This document shows, one piece after another, positions 9,709-21,816 of a stretch of DNA of 64,000 nucleotides; the stretch's first letter is position 1; every line of letters begins with the position of its first letter. Location of the stretch: positions 2,232,001-2,296,000 of the forward strand of contig JAPDRO010000001.1 in assembly GCA_030247885.1 (NCBI GenBank), given 5' to 3'. The notes below the pieces were generated by a model. It did not search any database. It was given only the letters and a program-made list of their open reading frames with translations, and was not told where the DNA came from. The DNA comes from Taxawa tesnikishii (nom. ined.) (lineage: Eukaryota; Ascomycota; Dothideomycetes; Dothideales). The translations under genes and the position numbers were made by a program.

Positions 9709-12700
9709 ATGAAGTTTGGACAGAATCTGCCTCGCAATCAGGTGCCTGAGTGGGCATCTTCGTACATTGATTACAAAGGATTGAAAAAGCTCATCAAAGC
9801 GGCGCAGAAGGAATCAGTAGACGGAAAGGACGCAGATCTTGCAGGTATGCTGTCCATGGCCCTTGGTTGCATTGACGCGCCCCTGACCCGGACCTTGCAG
9901 AGTTCTTCTACGCCCTTGACCGGAACCTTGAAGATGTCGACTCGTTCTACAACCGCAAGTTTGCCGAGTTTTCTAGGAGGCTCAAGCTGCTGTACGACCG
10001 ATATGGGCATGCGGCGCAATCGCAGGAGGGAATGGACAAGGATGAGATGGAAGACTTGATGGGCGCCTTGCTGGAGCTCAGAAGTCAATACAGGAAGCTG
10101 CAGTGGTACGGTGAGGTGAACAGACGAGGATTTCTCAAGATCACGAAGAAGTTGGACAAGAAGGTTACGGCGAAATCCTCCTCGCATCAGAGCCGGTATA
10201 TGGCTACGAAGGTCGACCCCAAGGCCTTTGCCAGCAACTACCGCTTGACGAATGATATGCGTGCGATCAACGACTGGCTTTCGAGCCTTGGAGATGTCAA
10301 GGTGTTCGACGACACGTCGTCTGTGCAGTCAACCGGATCGCTTCACCGGGTGTCGTCAAAATCTGCCCTGAAGGTTCCAGCTGGTGTACTAGATAGCATG
10401 GAGACGGCTGTCCGAAAGGACCAGCCTGAAGAACTCGAGGATCTGGTTGATAACTCAGCATCTGGTTTGACACCACAATCGAAGCAAAAACTGTTGTCAA
10501 ACCTTCTTCAGCGTGCAATATCGTGCAAGGCGCGCCAAGTCATTGTTCATCTCCTATCTCAGCTGGACTACCTTGACGAGGAAGACGACATGAACAAGCG
10601 GAACATTATCCATCGGCTTGCTATTTCAATTGGCCGTTCAAGAGCTTTGGAGACACAGAACGGTTCGGCGTCCTTGCTGGAAATCCCAGACACTGCAACT
10701 TTTCTCACTGCTGCGGAGGCTCCGAACCGCGTCCCAGGATCCTTCAAAGTCGAAGAGCGTGACCCTGCGGTAGCTTTGGGCAACAACGATCCGTCTGTCA
10801 AATTGCTGGTTCACATTCTTGACCATCTGACCTCATTTCAGCGCAAGGCACTGCTGGCAAAAGACATCTACGGACGGCTGCCGCTCCACTACGCCGCACA
10901 GTATGGTCTGGTCGCGGCAACAGAAGAGATCATAAAGCACATGCAAGATTGGGGCCAGTACGATGTGGCAAAAGGCATCGATTCTGGGTCGTGGCAAGAC
11001 CAGGACGGTTACGCTCCGCTCCATTTGGCGGTCATTGGCGGTCATTTAAGGACGACCAAAGCCTTGCTAACGTCGGAGAAATGGCAAGGAGGCGACGATA
11101 TGGATGGATTGGCCTCGGCGAGAAAGCTCGTTCAGCAGTCGGGTGCAGTCTTAGCGTTGGCTACAAAATCGAATTTCTACAAGATCATCAGCCTGCTCGT
11201 TGAAGCTGGCGTCGACATCAATTACCAGGACGAACAAGGCGAGACGGCGCTGCATATCGCAGCTCGCTTTGGCTTTGAGAACTGCGCCAGATCCATAATC
11301 GAGGGCTCAGAGATTCAGAAAGCCGACCTGGAGCTTGCCGAAAAGACCTTTGGCTGGACACCGCTCTTCATCGCGTGCGTAGATGGTCACCTTTCCATCG
11401 TAGAATTACTGGTCGCCGCTGGTGCAGAGACTAACAAGCCTGACTTTTCTGGATGGTTGCCCACTGAGCATGCTGCCTTGCGCGGTCACCTAAACATTTC
11501 GCGTCGCTTGGCCGAGCTCAAACCCTCGGTGCCTACCTCTTTGGAGGTACCCGAGAGCAAGCAGCGGCCAACAAGCTCCGGATCTCCTCCCGCTGCATCT
11601 TCTATCGAAGAGCGCAGGTCGAATATCGCCAAAGATAGCGCGAACAGAAGCCACAGCCCTCCGGAACCGATCAAGACCTTCGGACACCGTTACCTTACCA
11701 AGGAAGCGATGGTTCTGGTCAGTCTCGGGTCCATGGACATGCGTAAGAATCTCGAGGCAGTCAAGTTGGATAGTATCCCACTTGCTGATGCTCACTCGAC
11801 TCAGCTGGATACTGCTCTTTCTATTGTCGTTTCCGCCACGGGCGCTACTGGCGAGCCAACCGTCATTGATTTGCCGGTTCATGAGAACATCAGTACCACA
11901 CCCATTACGTTCTACACCAGCAACGCGAGCAAAGTCAAGCTCTTGTTCGATATTGTTCCGACATATGCTGGGTCGAAAGACAAACCTGTCGGTCGTGGAG
12001 TGGCTCTGCTCTCTAGTATCAAGCCTAGCATTGGCTCAAAACGCATAAACCTGCAAGGTGACCTGAGCGTGCCTATCGTCGCTGCAGAAACCCTCGATGT
12101 GCTTGGTTGCGTCAACTTCAACTTCCTGATCATCACGCCCTTCAGCCATCCCGCTATGTCCATTGCCGAAGACCGGACATACTGGAAGAGAACATCAACT
12201 ATGCTCATCGGTCATAGAGGTACAGTGTTTAATTCTCTATGCGCTGCGGTTGCCTAATCATACAATAAGGTCTCGGCAAGAACATGGGAAATAAGAAGTC
12301 TTTGCAACTCGGCGAGAATACTATACAGGTAAGTGGGAATGTTATGAATTCCACACGAAGAACACAGTGCTGATCTAGATCCAGTCGTTCATTGCCGCTG
12401 CAAATTTGGGCGCGTCATATGTTGAGGTAAGTTCTGATGGTCTTCTTGAACTGAACTGCTGGGCTAACAGATGGTAGTTTGGTACGATAACACTAGGGCT
12501 CACGAAAGCCTCTTTTTACTGACTACCGATAGATGTTCAGCTTACAAAAGATCATGTCCCTGTCATTTACCACGATTTTCTCGTCAGCGAGACAGGAGTG
12601 GATGCACCAGTCCATACGTTGACCTTGGAGCAGGTTAGTATTGACACCTGTGCCTGTATAACATAAGTCTAATCACCTGCAGTTCCTCCACGCGAGCGAG

Positions 12701-13671
12701 GGACAGACCCCGAGGCCATCGAGACCTGCTTCGCCCGACGAGGGTAGCGGCAAGTCATCGAACGGTCAGCCGAAAGGCCGCAAGACGCGTTCCTACTCCG
12801 TCGGAGCCTCGGAAGAGGATCACGAACAAGGATTGCGGGAGCGGATGAAGCACACCAGAGATTTCAAGATGAAAGGGTACAAGGGCAACAGCAGAGGAAG
12901 TTTCATCCAAGCACCCTTCACCACGCTCGAGGAGATGTTCAAGAAATTGCCCAAATCCATCGGGTTCAACATTGAGATGAGTACGTAACTTCCCACCCAT
13001 TCCCTCCCCTTGAGATTCACTGACAACATCTCGCAGAATACCCCATGCTCCACGAATCCGAAGAACACGAGATGGACACCTATGCCGTCGAGCTCAACTC
13101 CTTCGTCGATACCGTCCTGCAAGCCGTCTACGACCTGGGTGTCGGTCGTAACATCATCTTTTCCTCTTTCCACCCAGACATCTGTCTCCTGCTCTCCTTC
13201 AAGCAGCCCTCGATCCCCGTCCTCTTCCTCACCGACGCCGGCACCTCTCCGGTCGGCGACATCCGCGCCAGCTCCCTGCAGGAGGCCATCCGCTTCGCCA
13301 GCCGCTGGAACCTGCTCGGTATTGTTAGCGCCAGTGAGCCGCTTGTTGCGTGTCCGCGCCTCGTCCGCGTGGTCAAGGAGTCTGGACTCGTGTGTGCAAG
13401 TTATGGGACCCAGAACAACGATACGAAGAATGTCAAGTTACAGGTCCAGGAGGGTATCGATGCTGTTATCGTGGACAGCGTGCTTGCGATCCGTAAGGGT
13501 CTTGCCGGTCCGGAGACGAAGACGACACAAGAAGGGAACAATCAGGTCAATGGTGGAAACAACAGCCGTGGCGTCTCCTCTGATGAGGATGCGGGCGTTG
13601 CGAGCGAGATCGATGGGGTTCCCATTTACAAGAATGGAGATGTGGGCGCTGTTGGTACTGTGTTCTCTTGA
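9709..13671 (+). CDS. GDE1: Glycerophosphocholine phosphodiesterase (SPX-ankyrin-GDPD), GDE1/PHO81 family
   Basis: 1,197 aa in eight exons: 9709-9844, 9901-12219, 12270-12328, 12385-12426, 12478-12481, 12533-12633, 12683-12980 and 13037-13671. The SPX domain comes first (MKFGQNLPRNQVPEWASSYI, a phosphate/inositol-pyrophosphate sensor). Ankyrin repeats cover roughly residues 260-500 (GRLPLHYAAQYGL, GYAPLHLAVIGGH, GETALHIAARFGF, GWTPLFIACVDGH). The C-terminal GDPD domain keeps HRG, ENT, VEFDVQLTKD, IYHDF and IEMKYPML, so the acid/base His and metal-binding acids are present. Yeast Gde1 splits glycerophosphocholine to choline and glycerol-3-phosphate in the cytosol. The related PHO81/NUC-2 proteins inhibit the phosphate-signalling CDK. 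The intact GDPD residues and the length favour GDE1 over NUC-2. Exon 5 is only 4 nt and supplies Phe plus the first base of Asp in VEFDVQL. Confidence 0.9.
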
Positions 13672-14198
13672 AAAGTTATTCGTCACCACCGGCTGCGATG
13701 CAAGCTGAAATGGGGGACGATGAGCAAATAGACATTCGAACTGACGCACGGAGAAGCGTCATGGGGCAAAGGCTTCTGATGGCTGTATATCTTGTGATAA
13801 CGGCTTGCGATGCATAGCTCGGCGTTGCGAGGGATACCGAGGACCTGGCCTCAGCACTGGGTCAATCGAATTGAGAAGATCCTTGATTCATGACACAAGA
13901 AGGATGCTGGACGTTATTAAACCTATCTATTACGTAAGAATTTGCTTCTCCATCTTATGGAGACGGTTTCGTACCAACCTCTTCTGGAGTTACCATTCTA
14001 TTAAAAAGGAATAGAGAAGTAATTTGGTAGATTAGATAAGATGCACAGTCGGCGATCTCATTTCGGGTTTCGGGCTTCTAGCTGACTTCCTCCTTCTCTA
14101 ACAACTACCTTACGCCCGTTCATCTCAATAAATGTAGGTATGCTAACCTTGGTTTTATATGGTCTTGTGTAGTGGCCCTGCTGAATCGAAATCGATTC
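13672..14198. other. Intergenic, no gene seen
   Basis: AT-richer spacer holding the 3' flank of GDE1 and the promoter of the Zn2Cys6 gene. No RNA gene, repeat or conserved frame was recognised. Confidence 0.55.
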
Positions 14199-15922
14199 AT
14201 GGCGACTGCAACTTCGAGAAGAGAGCGTCATGCTATTCCCAACAAGCCGTCCGCGCTCGCTTGTATAGAGTGTAGAAGGAAACATCTCAAATGCGACGAG
14301 ACTTCTCCTCCATGCTCGCGCTGCTCCAAAGAGGCCTGTTGTGCAGCTATGTGCCGTCGCGCCGAGGCTATCGGGGCAACACAACCCGACAGGGTAGCAT
14401 CACGACAAGCGTCGTCGACAATCAAATCAATGTACTACAACCAACGAGCGGCGATGTGTCGGATGACCTCCTCAACGAGCTACGGAGCGAGACAACTCCA
14501 GAGTCCTTCAGACAGCCTGCGATGTCCCAACCTTCTGCCAGTCACGAAGAGGAACACTTTGTAAACTTATACTACTCTCACTTCCATCCCACGCATCCCA
14601 TTCTGGTCCCTCGGAGCCGCTACAACACTCAAGCATATCCAAAGTTGCTTGCGCTTGTCGTTCAATTCATTGGGAGTCAATATGCTCCGACATTCGCGAG
14701 TGACACTCGGAGAGATGCCGCAGACGCTGCTTTGGCCGACAACCAGGATCGCTCGGTGTTTGTTGTACAGAGCCTGCTGCTCTATGCAATCGCCCTGCAT
14801 GCACGCGCAGAACGCGGGAAAGCCGTAACAACCCTAGCCAAGGCCTCCGATCTGGCAATCCAGCTCGGGCTGAACCATGACGAGTTCGCTTCGAGGCATG
14901 GCGGGCAAGATGCGCTTCTTGAGGAGAGCTTTCGCCGCACCTGGTGGGAATTGTTTGTGTGCGATGGGTACTTTGCTGCCATTCACCGACAAACTGGGTT
15001 CAGGTGCAATACTGTAGAGCTTACCGCGTCGCTGCCATGTGATGAAAGCATGTACTTCGACGGAATGCGGCGCCCTCTACCCGTCACCTTGGAACAACTC
15101 GACGGAAGATTCTTTATGGATCAAGAGCCGCAATTCTCGTCAGCATGCTATCGCATCGAAGCCATCCGGGTTCTCGCTCGAGTCATCGCGGTGGCGAGAG
15201 CGGGCGAGAACAGGCCAGACAACGTCCAGGCAGTCGACAATGCCATTGCAGCGTGGAGATTCCATCTTCCTAACGCCAAAGCGGGCATCATTGACCGCTT
15301 TGGGGAAGTCGACCAGATGATCTTCCAAGCACATGCGTTTATCCATTCTGCAAGCATCCTTTTGCATTTTCCAAGAAGCGAGCTTTCCCTTACGCTGCCC
15401 TCTGCTACCGATATAGCCTGTGCGGAGCACTTGACACAGGCATCGCCGACTTCTGCACAACATGCTATCAAGGCAATATCAGCATCCAAGGAGATGTCTG
15501 ACCTTGCGGCTTTACCTGTGGACAAGCACTCACCTCTCTTCGTGTGCGGGCTGGTATTTGGCTGTATAGTTCAACTTTCCGCATGCTCTGCGCATTCACA
15601 TAACTGTCTTCCGCAGCACCGTGATCGCATCGCACTTATTACGGGAGTGCTCAAATGCATGGGCCGTAACTGGGCGATTTCACGGGACGTACTGCGGCAT
15701 CTCAACAGGATATCAAACGAGCTTTTCAACCCCCGCCTCGGTCTGGGCTCGGTAGAAAGTCAGCTTTCGTTAGACAGCGGCATCGATATGGAGGCAATGT
15801 CAGGCAACATATCTTGGCTCGATCTGTTCTACGTGAACAATCCAGAGGCCATGGATGACAGCATGTGGGACACTCAAATGAGCTCATCCTTCCGGCAGTC
15901 ATGCACACCAGCGAATGGTTAG
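14199..15922 (+). CDS. Zn2Cys6 transcription factor with fungal_trans domain, one-base frameshift
   Basis: Starts at ATG 14199. Residues about 20-50 form the binuclear zinc cluster ACIECRRKHLKCDETSPPCS followed by RCSKE. The sixth Cys falls in LLCSYVPSRRGYRG, which is in another frame. One G missing at 14333-14334 explains this exactly, and with it restored the protein is 574 aa. The fungal-specific middle homology region follows (EEHFVNLYYSHFHPTHPILV, LLLYAIALHARAERGKAV, ASDLAIQLGLN, ESFRRTWWELFVCDGYFAAI), as in many catabolic and secondary-metabolism regulators. A start at a later ATG would lose the DNA-binding cluster. Its target is unknown. It lies alone, 3.5 kb upstream of the catabolic cluster, so a role there is possible but not shown. 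Confidence 0.85.
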
Positions 15923-16024
15923 ACGGCCGACACCGAGTATAGATGTGATACTTGACCAAGATAGATGATCTGACCTCATGAGACGATACGAATATAATTC
16001 CTAATCCTCGATACGGAGTCGAGT

Positions 16025-16075
16025 GATAGATAGTACATGATATATAGTACATGATATATGGTACATGATACACGC
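16025..16075. repeat. Short AT-rich tandem repeat
   Basis: About three imperfect copies of a 14-nt unit built on agtacatgatatat. It lies just past the stop of the PPR gene and probably falls in its 3' UTR or terminator. Confidence 0.6.
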
Positions 16076-16154
16076 CAGCGACACAACCGTCGTATGATGC
16101 GCGCCGAACACACTACCGTGATGCCCTGTGATACAGGACAAGAAGCGTGTCCAC

Positions 16155-18406
16155 CTACCAAGGTGTATCCTCGAACGTAGCGGTTCCCGCTTTGTTCACC
16201 TTTTCCTTTTCCACCTCCTGACTACGCCGAAGCACAGTCTCTGCCTCATCCCGCGTCAACTTCTTCTCCCGTTTCGCTGGGCCGTCCTTAGCGACATCGT
16301 GATTCCGCACAAATCTGATCTTCGACCCTTCCTTTTTCCATATACGCTGCGGCTTCGTGAACTTGCCCTTCCTCGACTCGCTTAGCCTTCCCTCCTCCTT
16401 TGTTTTCTGCCGCGAAACAAAGGCCGCCAGCTTGCTCCGCCGCTGCATCCAGGCGGAATACTCATCGCGCGGAACCATGGCTTTGTTGAGCAGCGTGTCG
16501 ACGGCTGAAATCACGGTTCGGAAGAGCATCTCAATGTCCTCTGCGTCGTTGGGGTTGGCTAGCGATGCGTGCCCCTCGGCGTGTCCATACGAGAGCTGCG
16601 ATTTCAGACCCGTGATGACGGGAGCGAGGTGTTCTAGCGCGGAAACGATGACGGGTCCGGATTGCGATTCGAGTGCCAGCTCGAGGTACACAAGACTTGC
16701 TTTCGGGTCCACGTCGGGCAGGTGTGCGCGCATGAGATCGAGTACACCGGAAGCATGGGTCATGACGTTTGTGTTCTTGCGGTCGCGTGCGCAGGCGCCC
16801 ATAGCGGCGCGGAAGATCTTGCGCGATGGCTCGGCGTAGTCTTCTTGCAGATAAGAGCGCAGGAACTCCAGAGCGCGTAGGGAGGCGCGTGATTGTGCCT
16901 GAAGTTTGAGGTAGGTCACCACGCTGTGCTGATCCGGCTTGATGCCGTAGCCGTCGGAGGATGTCAGCAGCTCCCAGTATTGTGTGCCGTCGCGTGCTGC
17001 CATCATTTTGCGACAAGCATCCATGATCAAGGCGAGCGTTTTGTTGCCCGGCTCGACGAGGATAACTTGCTGGCTGTTTTTGCGACCCTTGCGTACGAGG
17101 CCTTTGTCGAACTCGGCGCCGACTGGCAGATGCATGTCGTCCTCTTCTCCTTCACCTTTATCGTTGACGGGCGTCTTACTTTCGTCCGCGTAGCCGCGAA
17201 TATGCTCAGCTTGCCGCGCTGCGCTGCCCAGCTTCGGCATCAATCGTCCGATGTCCATTGTCTGTTCGACCAAAGAGAGAACATCGTCCCAGTCCCGCGG
17301 CCTTTGCCCTATCAGCAACAACTTACCCATGCTAACTACCAGCTCTTCGTCCATCTGGATATCACCTGATTTCCACTTCCCGATGATGTCTTCCCAAATT
17401 CTTCGTCCCTCTACAACCGCCTGCTCCTGCCTTGACGCATTGTGAGCCGTCTTTTCTTGTTCACTAAATCCACCTCCAACAGTTGCGTTTTCCTTAATGG
17501 CGTTGAGGATGGTGGTGAAGGTGAGATGATCTGCTGATCCCGGCCCCGTATCTGGTATTCTCGAAGCAATGGACCACAATGAGTCCATATCGTAGGCTCG
17601 TGAGCAGAGCTTCAGCATAGCATTCGTGTGTATAATCGTAGGCGCAACACGCGCATTGGGTGCGGTCATGGAGTGATATACGGAGAGGCCGACACCCACA
17701 TTGCTAGCCTCAACCGGAGGATTTGAGAGACCGCGAAGGATTAGGAGGTAAGTGTGAGAGTCTGGGAATTGCGCGCGCTTTTTCATCTGCAAGAGCTTGT
17801 CAGATAGGCTCGCGAACGGTGGCCAGGCAAAGACACACCTCGTTGTAGATTTTGAGAGCCTCCTGCGTGTGACGGTTCGCCAATAGCCAGTCAATGCAGT
17901 GATTCCAGCCCACAATACATTGCATGCTCTTGCTCGCCATGCGCATGAGTGCTAGCGATTTAACCAGCTCATTCCCGCGAAGCATATGCTTGACTTGGTT
18001 CGCCAGTTTCAAGGGGTCTTTCAGATACTTCAGCTCTTCCCGCACTTCGCTGTCGAACTTGTCGGTGGGCGTGATATCGTGGTCTGTTGAAGGGAGGCTC
18101 TCCTATGCCGTGGTGCCCGGCGGCTATTGAACTCATAGGGCGTGTCCTTCAGTAGGGAATCACCGCCCTCTTCTATCTTAGAGTTCCCATCCTGATCCTT
18201 TGTCTTACGTTTTGCCTCGCGATTGCGCTCCGTGGTCCCAGATTTGGATGTGGCAGAAGGGGAATGTAGGTTCGCAGATTCAGTGGCGCGCGACGAGCAG
18301 CAGGTGGAAGGCAAGGTCGCCTTGAAAGAGCAGTCCGGGAGGTGACGGCAGCATCAGCGGTGATGGCGCGCAAACATCGCAACATGCACGAAGGACAGTC
18401 GAACAT
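16155..18406 (-). CDS. Mitochondrial pentatricopeptide-repeat (PPR) protein, two likely one-base frameshifts
   Basis: ATG 18406 opens MFDCPSCMLRCLRAITADAA, a Cys-containing start followed by an Arg-rich region fitting a mitochondrial presequence. The body has helical PPR-like repeats (NHCIDWLLANRHTQEALKIY, DSHTYLLILRGL, IIHTNAMLKLCSRAYDMDSL, ADHLTFTTILNAIKE, KTLALIMDACRKM). A 52-nt intron (17787-17838) lies between KIYNE and MKKRAQFPDS. PPR proteins bind organelle RNA; this one most resembles fungal mitoribosome or mitochondrial mRNA factors, but I cannot name it. The N-terminal 150 residues change frame twice, near 18230-18330 and near 18105. Each is repaired by one base and the sum gives 733 aa. 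A foldback element begins 110 bp upstream of the ATG. The C-terminus is highly basic (KKEGSKIRFVRNHDVAK). Confidence 0.75.
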
Positions 18407-18515
18407 GGTTACCTGCAAAGTGAAACGGAGCATGGAGCATAGATTCAGCTCCAACTTTTGTATGCACAGCACGGACCACGACGGAAACACGCCGCTCGTG
18501 TTGACCGATAAGGGA

Positions 18516-19128
18516 CGGTCGGCCATACGTGCCAACCCGCCACGAGGCTCACTTCTGGATTTCTGGATTCCAGAATTCTAGCAACACAGTAACAAAGCAA
18601 TCTACTTAGCAGTTTAGCAACACAACAGAAGCTCTTAATCACTTTAGCATTCCTTACGTCAATCAACTATAGCAATAACTATAGCATCAACAATAAGTAT
18701 TAACAATAGCATCAATAATAGCATTATCAACAACAACGTTAACTTTGCGGTGATTTCCTTCTTTTCGAAAGAAGTGATGTTCCTAGCAAACAAGACAAAC
18801 TACCCCGGATTTCTTGGACTCTTAGATAGTTACGAAAGCCCGATACTCCGCTAAGCGCTAAGAAATCCGGGGTAGTTTGTCTTGTTTGCTAGGAACATCA
18901 CTTCTTTCGAAAAGAAGGAAATCACCGCAAAGTTGACGTTGTTATTGATAATGCTATTGTTGATGCTATTGTTGATATTATGGTTGATATTATTGCTAAG
19001 CCGCTAACTAAATCGCTATGTTGATAAATTGCTGGGTTGATGAATCGCTGTGTTGCTGAAATCTAGAAATCCAGAATCCGAGAATCCAGAAATGAGCCTC
19101 GTGGCGGGTTGGCACGTATGGCCGACCG
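18516..19128. mobile_element. Non-coding foldback / MITE-like DNA element with long inverted repeats
   Basis: The two ends are inverted copies. The left end starts CGGTCGGCCATACGTGCCAA at 18516 and the right end is its reverse complement finishing at 19128. About the first 36 bp match exactly, and similarity continues for some 75-85 bp. A second pair of arms (about 18720-18815 and 18860-18958) matches almost perfectly around a 44-nt loop, so the strand can fold into a hairpin. Between the arms is AT-rich sequence with repeated ATAGCAT-like units. There is no coding capacity, so it would depend on a transposase elsewhere. I could not fix a target-site duplication. Differences between the arms near the outer side of the hairpin include C/T changes. 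It sits 110 bp from the PPR start codon. Confidence 0.8.
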
Positions 19129-19214
19129 GCATAAAAAGGTACAGCGATGCTCCTTCCATACCCATCTCCGCATCCCGCTCTAACCCTCATGTACGCCTAC
19201 GACTGCACCTATCC

Positions 19215-19244
19215 TATGCCTATGCCTATGCCTATGCCTATGCC
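19215..19244. repeat. (TATGCC)5 microsatellite
   Basis: Five exact hexamer copies in the gap between the foldback element and the monooxygenase gene. It may vary in length between strains. Confidence 0.9.
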
Positions 19245-19385
19245 TATATCACATATACCATCTTCTCTACGCTCCTCGACCCCAGCGTTGCACTGTGCAG
19301 CAGGAGCAGCAGTCACAGGACATGCTGGTTGTACATATTCCATCAAGTTAAATAGCTTACTCGGAACTGTCAATCACAGAAACCT

Positions 19386-21816
19386 TCACTCTATCCTGCG
19401 CGCGCCGCGTACGTCACTCACGCCCGCCGTCTTCTCGACCTTCGCCTCCAGAACCTTGTAGATTGGCACTTCGGCCAGCGTTTGGGCGACGTTGTGCAGC
19501 GTTGGCAAGCTGTCCCAGTCACCTCCATCGAACTTGATATCGGCCTTGCTGGCCATGCGCGACGAAGGCTGGAAGCCCGCTGGGCTCTTGGACTCCGTCC
19601 CACCATTGGTAGCTGCGACCGGTTTGGGCACAAGCACGGCGTACTCCACGTCCGCCTTTCCTGGCTCGCCGACCGCTGGGATGTACTTGTAGATCATCAG
19701 ACCTTGCTCTTCTGCGGCCGGTGCTCCACCAGGCCGTCCGCTGGCGGGCGCTCCACTGATGGCTGCTGGCTTCTCTTCCGCTACACCATTGCTCTCGGCC
19801 AGGCCATTCCACTCCAGCTCGCCAAACACCTTTCCTCTCCAACCCAGCTTCACCTTCGTCGAGTCGCCGGATGCGTCGATGTCAATGTCACAGAACATCT
19901 TGGGAAAGCCAAGTTCCTCCCTTCCTGTTATGATCGGATCCGCTAGGTTCTCGAAGAGCACTGCTAGGTACGTTCCGTGAATGACCTCTCCGTCCGACTT
20001 CTTGTATTGCACGCCGTGGATGTAAAGGCCACAGTGGGTGTAGCCTCCTCCACCTAGCCATTTCATTCCAGCCAGCGTGCTACAGACGATGGAAGCTTGT
20101 GCTACAGTCGCCGGCGAAGTAAAGGAAAAGGCAGCTGTTGGGAAAAGGTTTTGGAGGAATGTGCGCGAGCTCGCAAAGCGGATCGATGCAGTCGTCTGGC
20201 TCTCTTGCGAATGGGAAAGCACGTCAGGTAGAGCACTAAGTGGCTGGCGTGGCCCTGGCGCAGGACCGAATCCAAGCGGCATGCGGTAACGGTAAGCGTT
20301 CGTCGATTGCAGGTGCTTTCGAAGCGCTTGTGTCGATGCATCCCATTCATCGTGTCCGAAGTTATAGGCAGTGTACTCCATCATCCATTTTGGATCTCTT
20401 TTGACGGCTTTTTCAGCTTCATCCTCACCGGCGATGCGAGTAAATTCCTGGATCTTGTGGGCCCGTTCAAGACGACACTTTTCGTAAAGCTTTACACGGT
20501 CTGAAACATCGTCGGGACTGGTGCCCAGAGGTAGTAACGCCGCGAGGGACACAGCATCTTCGATTGCCTGAGCACCACCTTGCCCTTGATGCGGAAGAAA
20601 CGGGTGTGCTGCATCTCCAAGCAGCGCCATCCGCTCACTAATCCAAGTCGGCAGAACTTCCATATCGAGCAACGTCCAGATCTTCAATGTGTCCTCGTCG
20701 GCCTTCTCCAGCAAAGCCCTGATAGTCGGACCGAAGTCCTTGTATATCTCCATCATGCGGTCCTTGCTGCCTCCTTGGTTCCAGCCTTGGTCTGGACTGT
20801 TTGATTGTGACTCCTTGCTCGGATGTATCAGGACAAAGTTCAGCAGTGTGTTGTTCACGCACGCTAAACAGCTTCAGTAACGATCCCTGCTCAATCCCTG
20901 CTGTTGACTTACGGTACATTATGACGCGACGGTCTTTCCCAATGGCCATGATGAGATACCCTTCCCGCTGTACGAGCTCCTTGCAGTTGGGGTCATCCAG
21001 ATATTTTTCCTTTGGTACGAGGAATCTGTATGCGCTTTTTCCAGAATCGAACGGCTTAGGGATGTTGGCAATTGGAAGAGATTGTCGCGCTCTCGACTAG
21101 AGAGAGTCAGGCTTGTATGTGACGACCATTGGGACTACTCACATGAACTCCGTCCGCTCCAACGACGATGTCCCCGGATATCTTCTCTCCGTTCTCCAGT
21201 GTTACTTCGGCCTTGACCGGATCGACTGAAGCGACACGACTCGACAGACAAAGCTTAGCCGGTTTGCCCTTGCCCGCCTCACCAGTGGCGCGCTCCCTCA
21301 GTGCCGTGTGGAGGTGCGCACGGTGGACGAGTAACCACGGCTGGCAGGCCGTCAGTATCCTTCGAAGCGGTCACCGCCATGGATCACTTACGTGCTGCCA
21401 CATCTGGTTTGGACCTTTCAGATCAATATCGAACATGAAGTCTCCCTTTCCGCTGTATTGACGTACGCCAACACACGGGTTTGCACCAATCTTCTCGATG
21501 TCGAGACCCATGCGCCGCAACAAGCCATTGCAGTTGGGGGCAATGTGCAAAGCCGCGCCAGTCTCATTGCTAAATTTGGACGTCTCGAAGAGCTGCATTT
21601 CTCGTCAGCGGAGAAGAGAGAGCAGACCGTACGCGCCACTTACTGTCACTTCGTGACCCTGCTGTCGAATTGCCAGCGCCGCAGACTGTAGCGATCAATG
21701 AGCACTGTTCTCACCGATTGAAAAGGTGACCCAGAACAACTCACTAAACCACCAATCCCAGCGCCCACAATCAAGACCTTAAGCGGTCGACTTCCAGTGG
21801 TAGCGTGCTCTTGCAT
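19386..21816 (-). CDS. FAD-dependent monooxygenase fused to an acetoacetate-decarboxylase-like domain
   Basis: 724 aa, six exons (introns 21686-21744, 21593-21643, 21341-21391, 21097-21142, 20864-20912). The N-terminal half is a salicylate-hydroxylase-type flavoprotein: VLIVGAGIGGL (Rossmann GxGxxG), the DIVVGADGVHSRAR motif and ALLGDAAHPFLPHQGQGG (FAD ribityl motif), followed by AIEDAVSLAALLPLG. The C-terminal third (from about residue 430) matches the acetoacetate decarboxylase superfamily, with WLGGGGYTHCGLYIHGVQY and GREELGFPKMFCDIDID. The Lys of GFPK sits where the Schiff-base Lys of bacterial acetoacetate decarboxylase lies; the second Lys is Met here. This suggests hydroxylation (or decarboxylative hydroxylation) of an aromatic acid coupled to a second carbonyl chemistry. 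It is divergent from the CocE-type hydrolase across 493 bp, and that shared promoter suggests co-regulation. The start is ATG 21816; a longer upstream frame lacks an obvious ATG. The protein is intact. Confidence 0.88.

Noticed and set aside
12220-12269. Ending GDE1 at the in-frame stop near 12257 (741-codon frame).
   Set aside because: This stop lies inside a 50-nt intron; splicing restores HRGLGKN and the whole GDPD domain in frame to 13671.
16025-16075. A CRISPR-like array.
   Set aside because: Three imperfect 14-nt AT-rich copies without unique spacers, in a eukaryotic genome; a simple repeat.
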